The notes under the pieces: model-generated
Databases searched by the model: none
The model's input: only the letters and a program-made list of their open reading frames with translations
Told to the model about the DNA's origin: nothing
Shown: positions 55,143 through 63,598 of the stretch, one piece after another
How positions within the stretch are numbered: the stretch's first letter is position 1
Layout: the number at the start of each line of letters is the position of its first letter
Position numbers and translations under genes: made by a program
Origin: Draconibacterium halophilum
GTDB taxonomy: Bacteria; Bacteroidota; Bacteroidia; Bacteroidales; Prolixibacteraceae
Direction: 5' to 3'
Assembly: GCF_010448835.1 (NCBI RefSeq)
Contig: NZ_CP048409.1
Location: 4,691,501 to 4,755,500, forward strand
DNA length: 64,000 bases

Positions 55143-55832
55143 ATGGGGAACACTACTTGTAACTGCCAAGACTGTCAGCTTAAGGATATCTTTTTTTCTA
55201 ACATAAAAACCGATGAACTCCTGAATATCTGCGACCTGAAAGTTGAAAAACAATATTCAAAAGGAGAATCAATTATTCAGGAAGGCGACCTAATTACTGA
55301 ATTCTTATATATGAAAGAAGGCCTTGTAAAGCTTTCAAAAACAGCTATAAACGGCAAAGATCAGATTATAAGCTTTTCAAAACCATTTGATTTTGTGAGT
55401 CTCCTTTCTGTATTTTCTTCAAGCCAATACAAGTATTCTGTTACAGCAATTGAGGAAACAACGGTATGTATTCTACAATTAAGTGTTGTGAAAAATTTCG
55501 CTCAGGAAAATGCATTGTTTGTAATGGATATAATGGCACATATTAGCGAAATAACCGATAATATTATTCACGACAATCTGGAGATAAAACGGAAGCACCT
55601 TAAGGGACGTATTGCACACGTTTTGCTCTATTTTTCCGACTACATTTATAAAAATGATGAGTTTGAACTGCCGATATCCAGGCGCGAAATTGCCGAATAT
55701 ATTGGAATGACCACTGAAAATGTAATCCGAACTTTATCCGAATTTCGTAAAGATGAAATCATCAAAATAGTTGGAAAAGACATTCTGATTGTCGATAAAA
55801 AACGTCTGAAAAGTATTTCAGAATTTGGATGA
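55143..55832 (+). CDS. CRP/FNR-family regulator with candidate Fe-S cysteines
   Basis: The 229-residue protein has N-terminal Cys6, Cys8, Cys11 and central Cys109 (also Cys30). Four conserved-type cysteines, three near the N-terminus and one in the cupin-like domain, are the pattern by which FNR binds an oxygen-labile [4Fe-4S] cluster, though the spacing differs from E. coli. The cyclic-nucleotide-like beta barrel lies at ~25-120 and the C-terminal helix-turn-helix contains T-T-E-N-V-I-R-T-L. The recognition helix keeps Glu and Arg at the FNR DNA-contact positions. Located at the end of the Rieske/cytochrome b region, with a dyad site upstream, it probably senses redox state. Confidence 0.87.
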   Translation: MGNTTCNCQDCQLKDIFFSNIKTDELLNICDLKVEKQYSKGESIIQEGDLITEFLYMKEGLVKLSKTAINGKDQIISFSKPFDFVSLLSVFSSSQYKYSVTAIEETTVCILQLSVVKNFAQENALFVMDIMAHISEITDNIIHDNLEIKRKHLKGRIAHVLLYFSDYIYKNDEFELPISRREIAEYIGMTTENVIRTLSEFRKDEIIKIVGKDILIVDKKRLKSISEFG

Positions 55833-56384
55833 TTGTAAATCCTCCGGGCGGTTCAGGTTAGTAAACAGACGTTTATTCTCCACTTGCAATTCCCCGGCAT
55901 CCAGCCAGTTTGTTTTCGACTCTTTCAACAGATTTTGCATTCTGTAATCATCAGATTGCAGCCTGTTTCCCATTGCGGGTAAAATGCTTTTGTTGTACAA
56001 TGCTATCAGAGGCTCCGCACCTTTTTCGGTAAACGGGATAACAGCATCAAAATCGCCGGTGTTGGCCAGAAGAAATTTCAGAAAGTTACTATCAACAAAG
56101 GCAGCATCGACACTTAAAACCAGGTTCCAATCGGATTTTGATTGTTTTAATCCGGAAGATATACCGCCCATCGGGCCGCAGTTTTTTATCTCGTCTTCAA
56201 TAACAGGGTAGCCAAAAGTTGTGTGTGACTGATGATTTGAACTAATTAACAACTCTGAAGAAATAGGTTTGCAAAGCTCAATTGCCCGTTCGAGCAAAGT
56301 TTGTCCATCGAGCTCCAGCAAAGCTTTGTCGGTGCCCATTCTTTTACTTTTCCCGCCGGCCAGAATTATTGTGGTGATTTGCAT
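55818..56384 (-). CDS. mobA: Molybdenum cofactor guanylyltransferase
   Basis: The 188-residue protein begins with I-I-L-A-G-G-K-S-K-R-M-G-x-D-K-A-L, the nucleotide-binding signature of MobA, and has V-L-S-V-D-A in place of the usual D-x-P loop. It attaches GMP to molybdopterin to form the cofactor used by enzymes such as the molybdoenzyme at 49,046. Its 3' end overlaps the convergent FNR-like gene by 15 bases. Confidence 0.88.
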   Translation of the reverse strand: MQITTIILAGGKSKRMGTDKALLELDGQTLLERAIELCKPISSELLISSNHQSHTTFGYPVIEDEIKNCGPMGGISSGLKQSKSDWNLVLSVDAAFVDSNFLKFLLANTGDFDAVIPFTEKGAEPLIALYNKSILPAMGNRLQSDDYRMQNLLKESKTNWLDAGELQVENKRLFTNLNRPEDLQSSKF

Positions 56385-56401
56385 GTGCTAAAAGTACGGA
56401 A

Positions 56402-56435
56402 ATAAAAAAAGCTCCAGATAAAATCTGAAGCTTTT
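56402..56435 (-). terminator. Terminator downstream of tRNA-His
   Basis: On the minus strand AAAGCTTCAGAT pairs with ATCTGGAGCTTT (one wobble) around a TTT loop, then continues as TTTTATT. It begins 5 bases after the tRNA 3' end. Confidence 0.8.
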
Positions 56436-56439
56436 GTAG

Positions 56440-56514
56440 GGTGGATGATGGGATTTGAACCCACGACCTCCGGAACCACAATCCGGCGTTCTAACCAACT
56501 GAACTACAACCACC
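56440..56514 (-). tRNA. tRNA-His (anticodon GTG)
   Basis: On the minus strand it begins GGTGGTTGTAG and ends ATCATCCACC. The anticodon arm is CCGGA-TTGTGGT-TCCGG with anticodon GTG, and the T arm has GGTTCAAATCC. The first base, G, pairs with the last C as the G-1:C73 pair typical of tRNA-His. The acceptor stem has one U-U mismatch. CCA is not encoded. It was the only tRNA recognised. Confidence 0.93.
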
Positions 56515-56530
56515 ATTTTGTTTGCGGGTG

Positions 56531-56559
56531 CAAATATAAATATTTTATTCTTTCTACAA
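56531..56559 (-). promoter_or_regulatory. Promoter of tRNA-His
   Basis: Minus-strand TATATTTG at 56,538-56,531 matches the -7 consensus, and TTG at 56,559-56,557 gives an 18-base spacer. The tRNA 5' end lies 17 bases downstream of the box. Confidence 0.6.
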
Positions 56560-56584
56560 CTCAAAAAATATAATTTTTGAGTGC

Positions 56585-56592
56585 TATTTTTG
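56585..56592 (+). promoter_or_regulatory. TAnnTTTG box upstream of the ECF sigma gene
   Basis: TATTTTTG matches the -7 consensus; it lies ~60 bases before the proposed TTG start. No good -33 box was found. Confidence 0.4.
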
Positions 56593-56651
56593 AATGTAAT
56601 AGCTAGTCGGAAAATTTATTCCGTACATTATGCAACCTCGCAAGCATATTC

Positions 56652-57242
56652 TTGTCATTAAAATTGAAAGATGAACAGTTGATACAGAAAGAGCACATAC
56701 ATAAAAAAATTATCGAAGCCTGTAAGAAAGGGGATAACCGGGCACGATACAAGCTGTATGAGCTGTACTCAAAAGCTATGTTCAATATTTGTTACCGAAT
56801 GATGAATAACCGCGAGGAGGCCGAGGACATGTTGCAGGAAGCATTTACACAGGCATTTACCAAACTGGAATCGTTCCGTTACGAATCGAACTTCGGATCG
56901 TGGCTTAAACGCATTGTCGTAAACACATGCATTAATGCCATTAACAAACGAAAAGTAGATCTCACCTATTGCGAAGAGATTTACGACTACGACAGCGAAC
57001 CGGAAAACAACGATTACGAACCGGAATTTACAGTAGCAAATATTACACAGGCAATAGAACACTTGCCCGAAGGAGGAAGAATGGTTTTTTCGTTATATCT
57101 GCTTGAGGGTTACGATCATGGCGAAATCGCACAAATACTGGAAATTAAAGAATCGACATCGAAAACCCAGTTTATGCGTGCCAAACGCCGAATTGTTGAA
57201 CTATTAAAACAAACCCATGGAGATGCTATGGATAAAATATAA
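56652..57242 (+). CDS. ECF-type sigma-70 family RNA polymerase sigma factor
   Basis: A ~196-residue sigma factor. Region 2 has Y-x-K-A-M-F-N-I-C-Y-R-M, then E-E-A-E-D-M-L-Q-E-A-F and W-L-K-R-I-V-V-N. Region 4 has L-P-x-G-x-R-M-V-F-S-L-Y-x-L-E-G-Y-D-H-G-E-I-A-Q-I-L. There is no ATG start in frame before region 2; TTG codons at 56,652 and 56,664 are the best candidates. An anti-sigma-like membrane protein follows 5 bases later, then exported proteins, suggesting an envelope-stress regulon. Confidence 0.88.
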   Translation: MSLKLKDEQLIQKEHIHKKIIEACKKGDNRARYKLYELYSKAMFNICYRMMNNREEAEDMLQEAFTQAFTKLESFRYESNFGSWLKRIVVNTCINAINKRKVDLTYCEEIYDYDSEPENNDYEPEFTVANITQAIEHLPEGGRMVFSLYLLEGYDHGEIAQILEIKESTSKTQFMRAKRRIVELLKQTHGDAMDKI

Positions 57243-57247
57243 GCCAT

Positions 57248-57754
57248 ATGGAGAAGAATAGAATGGAAGAATTTATAAAAGCGAATCGCGAGGAGTTTGA
57301 TTTCAGAACACCATCGCCCGAGGTTTGGGACAAAATTGACGCGGCCACGAAAAAAACAAAAGTTGTTTCGATGCGCCACTATTTTATCCGTGCTGCAGCA
57401 GTGGCTGTTATTCTAATTGCCACAGGAATAGTACTTTGGCAAACGAACCTGAACAGCCCGGCCAGACTTGCAGAGAATGCTGATCCGGAGCTAAAAGAAC
57501 TTATTGAAGCCGAAGCGTTTTACTCACACCAGGTTAACAAGAAAATGAAAGAGATTCAAAAGTGTTACTATACCATTCCAGAACTGAAGGACGAAATTGA
57601 AACTGACCTAAACGAATTGGAAGGTATGTATCAGCGACTAAAAAACGATTTGGAAGAAAATATTTCGAATAAAAGTGTTATTGAGGCAATGATTGAAAAC
57701 AACCGCTACCGGCTACAACTATGCGACGATGTGTTGAACCAGATTAATTGTTAG
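57248..57754 (+). CDS. Single-pass membrane protein, probable anti-sigma factor
   Basis: The 168-residue protein has a cytoplasmic N-terminus of ~45 residues with P-S-P-E-V-W-D-K-I (typical of Bacteroidota ECF anti-sigma-like proteins), one transmembrane helix (~48-66) and a charged, helical, probably coiled-coil periplasmic part. Its position directly after the sigma gene supports an anti-sigma role. Confidence 0.7.
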   Translation: MEKNRMEEFIKANREEFDFRTPSPEVWDKIDAATKKTKVVSMRHYFIRAAAVAVILIATGIVLWQTNLNSPARLAENADPELKELIEAEAFYSHQVNKKMKEIQKCYYTIPELKDEIETDLNELEGMYQRLKNDLEENISNKSVIEAMIENNRYRLQLCDDVLNQINC

Positions 57755-57767
57755 ATAAGGAGGAGAA

Positions 57768-58864
57768 ATGAAAAGAAAAAAATGGAAAATATTTGCAGGG
57801 CTGTTGGTTTTTCTTGTTCCGCTAATGGTAAATGCCCAGTTTACCGACACCAAGGAAATTAGAAAATCGTATGCCATTACACCGGAAACACAAATTGAAA
57901 TTACCAATAAATACGGTAAAATCGATTTTAAAAACTGGGACAAAGATTCGGTGAAGTTCCAGATCAATATCAGGGTAGAAGAAAAGAAACTATCGAAACT
58001 GGAAGAATCCATAGAGGAAATTGATTTTGATATTACCAACAGCGAACATTACCTGATTATGCGTACAGTAGTTGAAAAAATAAAAGTACACTGGGCAGGG
58101 AAATCAAAAGGTTTAAAGAGACTTTATTAAGCTCCGACGGAAACATTCAGGTGGATTACACCGTTTGGATCCCCGACTCGAACCGCTTAAAAGTTGACAA
58201 TAAATTTGGCGACATCTACATTGGCGATTACAGGGGAGAAGCAGATATTACACTCTCGAACGGAAACATGAAAGCGCACGATTTCAGCAACCTTAATCTT
58301 ACGCTGAACTTTGCAGACGCCACCATCAATAAAATTGAAAAAGGACGCTTAGACTGCAATTTCAGCGAACTGTACCTAATAGAAATGGGAACGGTGCACC
58401 TGCAAAGCAAATCAACCGAGTTTGAATTACAAAAAGTAGAAAGCCTTTCTGTATCATCGCGCCGCGACAAATTCAGAATCCGTCAAATTGAATTACTCGA
58501 TGCACAAAGCAGCTTTAGTTCATTTAGAATTAACAAACTGACCGACCGCGCTAAAATTCAATCGGAATACGGCGATATTGAAATTGAAGGTACCGTGCCC
58601 GATTTTAGTGGTATAAATATCGAATCGCGATCAACCGACATCAACCTGTATTTTAACAGCGAATCAGCATTTAGTTTCGACATTCAACATACAAAAGCAG
58701 AATTGAGTCTCGACAATCATTTCACCGTTGAAAAGGAAGACACATTGGATGAAAAAGAGAATGAAATAAAGATTACCGGAAATTTTGGAGCGGCTCCGGA
58801 ATCAACCGAAAAGCTTATTATCAGGGCGAACTCGGGCAATATTAATCTGCGCACTGCATACTAA
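57768..58864 (+). pseudogene. Exported DUF4097-like beta-helix protein, interrupted by a frameshift
   Basis: Two frames belong to one gene. The first, 57,768-58,130, has a signal peptide (residues 1-23, N-A-Q cleavage) and then I-T-N-K-Y-G-K-I-D-F. The second, open through to 58,864, continues with the matching repeat N-K-F-G-D-I-Y-I-G and a beta-helix-like pattern. Correct coding resumes just after a run of six A at 58,075-58,080 if one A is added: the frame then runs from T-V-V-E-K into N-K-S-T-L-G without a stop. This is a one-base loss, a sequencing error in a homopolymer, or a switchable site. The whole product would be ~365 residues. Confidence 0.8.
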
Positions 58865-59011
58865 ATAAAATTTTTAGCACGCATTTTGCAACCTCCTCAA
58901 AAAACACCTGTCTTTTAAAAGCAGAAAGAAAACAATTATTAACCGCAAGGGAATTGTTTGCCAAAGCCATGAAAACAATTAAGCAAGCGTCCCGCCAGAA
59001 AACAATTTGTT

Positions 59012-59728
59012 ATGAAAACGATTAAGCTATTCATTTATGGGCTTGCTATGATCTTTAGCGCCACCAGTTGTATCGACGAATTTACTGTTGAAGGAAATGG
59101 AATCCGCGGAACAGAAAGCCGAATTGTTACCTCCTTTGAAAAAGTAAAATCATCCGGAGATTTTGAAGTTCACATCACCGAAGCACAAAGCCACGATGTG
59201 GTAATAAGTGCTGAGGAAAACCTGTTGCAGTACATTGAAACTTATGTTTCGGGCGAAACCTTGCACATTGATGTAAAAGGAATTCGGGACTTGAGAAACC
59301 GCCTCCCAATGGAAATATTTGTTTCGACTCCAACGCTTCGAGGGATTAAACAAAGCGGATCAGGAATTATTACCACCGACTATTTTGTGAGCGAGGAAAT
59401 GGATGTAGTTCTTTCCGGATCGGGAAGTATAGTTACTGCCTTTGAAGCCGAAGAAGTTGATGCTTTACTCTCAGGATCGGGAACGATTGAATTCTCGGGC
59501 TTTGCCGACGATGCTGATTTTGTTATCAGTGGCTCGGGAACTATTGATGCTCATCAACTCGATCTCTACAATTGCACTTCTTCAACATCAGGTTCGGGCG
59601 ATATGTTTGTTACTGTTTCCCGTAATCTTCGCTCCAATATCTCAGGAAGCGGGAATGTATTCTATTCCGGAACCCCGGGTGTTGAAACACATATCTCCGG
59701 CTCAGGCAGCGTAATCAGCGAAAACTAA
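59012..59728 (+). CDS. Head-GIN domain lipoprotein (DUF2807)
   Basis: The 238-residue lipoprotein has a lipobox S-A-T-S-C at Cys20 and a right-handed beta-helix-like domain with many S-G-S-G repeats (V-L-S-G-S-G-S-I, I-S-G-S-G, etc.), the hallmark of DUF2807. Function is unknown; such proteins lie at the cell envelope and often follow ECF sigma modules in this phylum. Confidence 0.85.
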   Translation: MKTIKLFIYGLAMIFSATSCIDEFTVEGNGIRGTESRIVTSFEKVKSSGDFEVHITEAQSHDVVISAEENLLQYIETYVSGETLHIDVKGIRDLRNRLPMEIFVSTPTLRGIKQSGSGIITTDYFVSEEMDVVLSGSGSIVTAFEAEEVDALLSGSGTIEFSGFADDADFVISGSGTIDAHQLDLYNCTSSTSGSGDMFVTVSRNLRSNISGSGNVFYSGTPGVETHISGSGSVISEN

Positions 59729-59740
59729 AAACTAACTACT

Positions 59741-60232
59741 ATGAAACGCTTCCTCATTATCATGCTATTTTCAATTCCACTGGCCTTATCGGCACAAACT
59801 TTTGATAAAGCAATTGGAATCCGTGGTGGACATTCGGCGGGTTTCGAGTATCGCTTTTACACCGACGATGCCAACTCGTACAAACTACTTTTAGCCACTC
59901 GCGACAATGGAATTCAGTTACACGCTCTTAAAGAATTTCACGAGTACGACCTTTTTACCTTCTCCGAGCAATTATCGCTTTTTTACGGATTGGGAGCCCA
60001 TTTCGGCTACGAACAATGGGACAAATACTATGTGCAAAACAATACCAGTTGGTACGAAGAACGAACAGCGCTGCTGGCAGGAGTAGATGCCGTTGTAGGT
60101 GTAGAATACCTGTTTTACGAAGTACCGCTCTCCATCGGTTTCGAGGCAAAACCATATATCGATGTATTGGGCCGCGACTTTTTCGACCTTGAACTATTCG
60201 ACTTTGCCTTTACCATAAAATATCATTTTTAA
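59741..60232 (+). CDS. Small exported outer-membrane beta-barrel-like protein
   Basis: The 163-residue protein has a signal peptide (A-L-S-A-Q cleavage near residue 19) and alternating aromatic/polar strands ending in F-A-F-T-I-K-Y-H-F, a terminal aromatic as in outer-membrane barrels. It lies 12 bases after the head-GIN gene. No specific function can be assigned. Confidence 0.65.
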   Translation: MKRFLIIMLFSIPLALSAQTFDKAIGIRGGHSAGFEYRFYTDDANSYKLLLATRDNGIQLHALKEFHEYDLFTFSEQLSLFYGLGAHFGYEQWDKYYVQNNTSWYEERTALLAGVDAVVGVEYLFYEVPLSIGFEAKPYIDVLGRDFFDLELFDFAFTIKYHF

Positions 60233-60263
60233 GCCAAAACAACTATTTAACAAATTCAGAAAA

Positions 60264-60902
60264 ATGAGAACACTAACAATCTTAGCAGTCTTGCTAATGG
60301 CTGCCGGTTTTGCCTATGCGCAAGACGACTATTACGACAACGAGGTAGAAACTATTTTCTCGAACCAACGAAGCTACGGAGGTTACGGCGCTTTCTCAAT
60401 TGGGTACACCAAAATTGGAGGACGCGATGCAATGGTAGCCGGAGCACGCGGAGCTTTTATATTCGATCACTCGTTTGCCATTGGGTTGGCTGGTTATGGT
60501 TTTGTTAACGACCTGGAGTATCATAATTACCAGACAAACCTGGAAGACCGCCTTTTTTTAGCCGGAGGTTACGGGGGTGTATTTTTCGAACCTATTATTG
60601 GAGGGACAAAACCCGTGCATGTTTCTTTTCCAATTGTTGTAGGAATGGGAGGAATATCGCTGGCAGAACATACAGGTTGGGGCTGGAACCATGATTACTA
60701 TAACGATTATCAAGAATACGACACCGACCTGTTTTTTGTTTTCGAACCGGGGGTGGAACTGGAATTCAACCTCACCCGCTTTTTTCGCATTGCAACTTAT
60801 GGTAGTTATCGCCTAACTTCCGACATTGAATTGTATGATACGAATCCGGATGTTCTGCGGAATTTTAATGTGGGAATGACCTTTAAGTTTGGGAAGTTTT
60901 AA
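60264..60902 (+). CDS. Exported outer-membrane beta-barrel-like protein
   Basis: The 212-residue protein has a signal peptide (F-A-Y-A-Q cleavage near residue 20). Gly/Tyr-rich beta strands follow, and it ends N-V-G-M-T-F-K-F-G-K-F with the terminal Phe of outer-membrane barrels. Function unknown. A terminator follows 18 bases after the stop. Confidence 0.7.
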   Translation: MRTLTILAVLLMAAGFAYAQDDYYDNEVETIFSNQRSYGGYGAFSIGYTKIGGRDAMVAGARGAFIFDHSFAIGLAGYGFVNDLEYHNYQTNLEDRLFLAGGYGGVFFEPIIGGTKPVHVSFPIVVGMGGISLAEHTGWGWNHDYYNDYQEYDTDLFFVFEPGVELEFNLTRFFRIATYGSYRLTSDIELYDTNPDVLRNFNVGMTFKFGKF

Positions 60903-60920
60903 ACCTTCCCGTTAAAAATA

Positions 60921-60960
60921 AAAAGCGGTCGCCCGATAAACTTCGGACAACCGCTTTTTT
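60921..60960. terminator. Bidirectional terminator between convergent genes
   Basis: AAAAGCGGT at 60,921-60,929 pairs with ACCGCTTTT at 60,949-60,957 with further inner pairs (CCGA with TCGG); A-runs and T-runs flank both sides, so it can serve both the plus-strand envelope gene and the minus-strand TIM-barrel gene. Confidence 0.82.
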
Positions 60961-61891
60961 ATTCAGTCAAACTTTTTTTATTCGTAAAATCAACGTAATC
61001 CTGCGATTTCAAATAATCCAGGCTTTTTTCACAGCTCACCAATGGATCGAAATTGTAGCGTTCAACTTCTACAATACCATATTTGGCACCTGATTTTTCG
61101 CGCTCAGCAAAAACCGAAGCAAAATCCATTTTTCCACTTTCGCCCAATTCCTTTTCGTCTTTAATGTGCCACAATTCAAAACGTCCGGGATATTTTTCGA
61201 AATAATCTACGGCATTTTTACCTCCTTCAGCAATCCAGTATAAATCGAGTTGGAACATCACTTTTTCAGGATCTGTCAATTCCAGCATCCAGTCGTAAAG
61301 CGGCTTACCTTCGTATTCTGTAGTAAACTCTTTATCGTGGTTATGGTAGCCAAAACGAATACCGGCGGCATTACATTTTTCGCCAACGGCATTAAAATAC
61401 TCGCAGTAAGCTTTTATTCCGTCGAGGCTTTCGTAGGCCGAACCACCCATCGATGGCTGAACGATCCATTTTACACCCGCTGCTTTGTGTGCGGCAATAC
61501 AGGTATCCCACCAGGCCATGGTTTCGTCCCAGTTTTCTTCCGTAGGAACCGACTGTCCGGTGTGGGCTCCCAAAAATTGCAGTCCGTTGCTTTCACACAA
61601 ATTTTTAAACTCTACAGGATCAATGCCATACATTTTGCCATCGCCGTAACCGGCAGTTTCTACAAACTTGTAACCACTTTCGCCAACAGCCTTCAGGGTT
61701 GCAGTTACATCTTCGTTCATATTGTCTTTAACCGACCAAAGTTGTAAACCGATAAACAGTTCTTTTTCAGCTTCAGTGCTTTTTTCTTCAGCTTTTTTTG
61801 GAGCCGAATTACACGCTGTAAATCCTTGCATAAAGAGTGCAGCAACGGCAATTACTGCCACTAATTTTAAACTAATTCTTTTTGAAATCAT
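60959..61891 (-). CDS. Lipoprotein with xylose-isomerase-like TIM barrel
   Basis: From the ATG at 61,891 the protein has ~310 residues, with a signal and lipobox G-F-T-A-C near Cys27. The rest is a sugar phosphate isomerase/epimerase (AP endonuclease 2) fold: I-G-L-Q-L-W-S-V near the start, a F-V-E-T-A-G-Y-G strand, G-Y-H-N-H-D-K-E-F, Q-L-D-L-Y-W, and a W-H-I-K-D metal His. The substrate is unknown. A longer frame to 61,942 adds residues before the signal and is less likely. Confidence 0.82.
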   Translation of the reverse strand: MISKRISLKLVAVIAVAALFMQGFTACNSAPKKAEEKSTEAEKELFIGLQLWSVKDNMNEDVTATLKAVGESGYKFVETAGYGDGKMYGIDPVEFKNLCESNGLQFLGAHTGQSVPTEENWDETMAWWDTCIAAHKAAGVKWIVQPSMGGSAYESLDGIKAYCEYFNAVGEKCNAAGIRFGYHNHDKEFTTEYEGKPLYDWMLELTDPEKVMFQLDLYWIAEGGKNAVDYFEKYPGRFELWHIKDEKELGESGKMDFASVFAEREKSGAKYGIVEVERYNFDPLVSCEKSLDYLKSQDYVDFTNKKSLTE

Positions 61892-62090
61892 TTTATTTGG
61901 TTTTAGGTACTTAAATAGTGTCACGAAAAAGTGACTTTCCACAAAGATGGCTTTTTTCGGTTATTATTCCCAAATTTCGTAATTCATTAATCATTACTTT
62001 TGTGCTTTCACTTTCTGAAACATGAAACGAACATGAAATTTTTCATTCAAAAATTACAAAAACAAGAATGAATAAATTTGATGTGAGAGC

Positions 62091-62115
62091 GACGGATGGA
62101 GCGGTTCCATCTGTC
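62091..62115 (+). promoter_or_regulatory. Leader hairpin upstream of the DMT transporter
   Basis: GACGGATGGA pairs with TCCATCTGTC (one G-U) around a GCGGT loop, ~45 bases before the start codon. A TAnnTTTG-like TAAATTTG lies at 62,073-62,080 just before it. There is no T-run, so it is not a standard terminator. Confidence 0.45.
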
Positions 62116-62159
62116 AATTTTGAATTTTTAGATTCATCAGGAAATTAAAATTTATATGG

Positions 62160-63083
62160 ATGAAAAATAAAGAACTGCTGGCCATACTTTCTGCTCTGGG
62201 AGCTATATTCTTCTGGAGCTTTTCTTTTGTATGGTTTAAAATTGCATTTATAGCCTACAAACCGATTACGGTTGTTTTGTTCCGGCTTCTGATTTCTGCA
62301 TTTCTCATCCTTATTATTGCCCGCTTTTTAAAGCGCCTGCAAAAACCGGGGAAAAAAGACTACAAACTTTTTTTCCTGATCGCATTTTTCGAACCCTTTC
62401 TTTATTTTTTAGGTGAAAGTTATGGATTGCAGTATGTTTCATCAACCGTAGCAGCAGTTATTGTTGCCACCATTCCATTGTTTACGCCAATGGCTGCCTG
62501 GTATTTCCATAAAGAGAAATTAAGTAAAATGAATATGGTTGGCCTTGTAATTTCATTTGCAGGCGTGGCATTGGTTGTTCTAAATGGCAGTTTTAGGCTC
62601 GATGCTTCACCATTAGGGATTGGCCTCGAGTTTATGGCAGTTTTGTCAGCTATCGGCTACTCCATTGTTTTAAAAAGCCTGGCTTCGCGATACAATACAC
62701 TTACCATTATTGCCTATCAAAATATTATTGGAGTAATCCTTTTCCTGCCCATCTGGCTAACCATCGATTTTCAGGATTTTTTACAAACACCTTTTCATCC
62801 GCAGGCATTCAGAGCCATAATACTGTTGGCAGTATTTTCATCTACATTTGCCTTTGTGTTTTTTACACAGAGTGTACGGCAACTTGGAGTAACACGATCG
62901 AACACGTTTACAAATCTTATTCCTGTGTTTGTAGCCATACTGGCCTTTTTTATTCTGAAAGACGAATTGGGACTTCAAAAAATCGTTGGTATTATTGTGG
63001 TTGTCTCCGGGCTATTCCTCTCGCAAATAAAGAAAAAGGATACAAACGGACGCCTAAAAGCGGTTGAGGTACACCGGAAATAA
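62160..63083 (+). CDS. EamA/DMT-family transporter
   Basis: The 307-residue protein has ten hydrophobic segments in two repeats. The first contains A-I-F-F-W-S-F-S-F-V-W-F-K, a typical EamA start, and R-L-L-I-S near residue 45; the second repeat begins near residue 155. It probably exports a metabolite; the substrate is not evident. Confidence 0.88.
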   Translation: MKNKELLAILSALGAIFFWSFSFVWFKIAFIAYKPITVVLFRLLISAFLILIIARFLKRLQKPGKKDYKLFFLIAFFEPFLYFLGESYGLQYVSSTVAAVIVATIPLFTPMAAWYFHKEKLSKMNMVGLVISFAGVALVVLNGSFRLDASPLGIGLEFMAVLSAIGYSIVLKSLASRYNTLTIIAYQNIIGVILFLPIWLTIDFQDFLQTPFHPQAFRAIILLAVFSSTFAFVFFTQSVRQLGVTRSNTFTNLIPVFVAILAFFILKDELGLQKIVGIIVVVSGLFLSQIKKKDTNGRLKAVEVHRK

Positions 63084-63094
63084 ATTGCAACAAA

Positions 63095-63595
63095 ATGAAC
63101 ATCAATTATAAAACACCGGAAGAATTAAAACTGCTTACCGATAAAAGCAGACCGGAAACCAATGCTCTTTTGAAAAAGCTGAAAAAGAAAAAACCAAAGC
63201 GGCTTGATGATGTGGTACATTCGCTGCATTACGAGGCTTTTGATAATTTCGACTGCCTGGATTGTGCCAACTGCTGTAAAACAATTGGGCCACGCCTCAT
63301 CGATAAAGACATTGAACGACTGGCGAAACATCTGAAAATGAAAGTGGCCGATTTTATGGATCAATACATACGCACCGATGAAGACGGCGACTTTGTTTTT
63401 AACGCAGACCCCTGCCCTTTTTTGCTGCCCGACAATTATTGTATGGTATACGAAAGCCGCCCGAAAGCCTGTCGCGAATACCCACACACTGATCGAAAAC
63501 GTTTTTACCAAATTCTCGACCTGTCGCATAAAAATTGCGAAACCTGCCCTATTGTACTGGAGGTTTTAGAGGAACTGAAAAAGGAAAATTTCTAA
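63095..63595 (+). CDS. YkgJ-family cysteine-cluster protein
   Basis: The 166-residue protein has the zinc/iron-chelating pattern of YkgJ: C-L-D-C-A-N-C-C near residue 52, C-P-F-L near 107, C-M-V-Y-E-S-R-P-K-A-C-R-E-Y-P, and a late C-x2-C-P. It probably binds a metal ion; its role is unknown. It starts 11 bases after the transporter. Confidence 0.87.
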   Translation: MNINYKTPEELKLLTDKSRPETNALLKKLKKKKPKRLDDVVHSLHYEAFDNFDCLDCANCCKTIGPRLIDKDIERLAKHLKMKVADFMDQYIRTDEDGDFVFNADPCPFLLPDNYCMVYESRPKACREYPHTDRKRFYQILDLSHKNCETCPIVLEVLEELKKENF

Positions 63596-63598
63596 AAG

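Noticed and set aside
58070..58090. Programmed -1 ribosomal frameshift site in the DUF4097-like gene
   Set aside because: The A-run is followed by T in a phase that does not fit the X-XXY-YYZ heptamer, and no strong downstream stem was seen; a simple indel is the better explanation.
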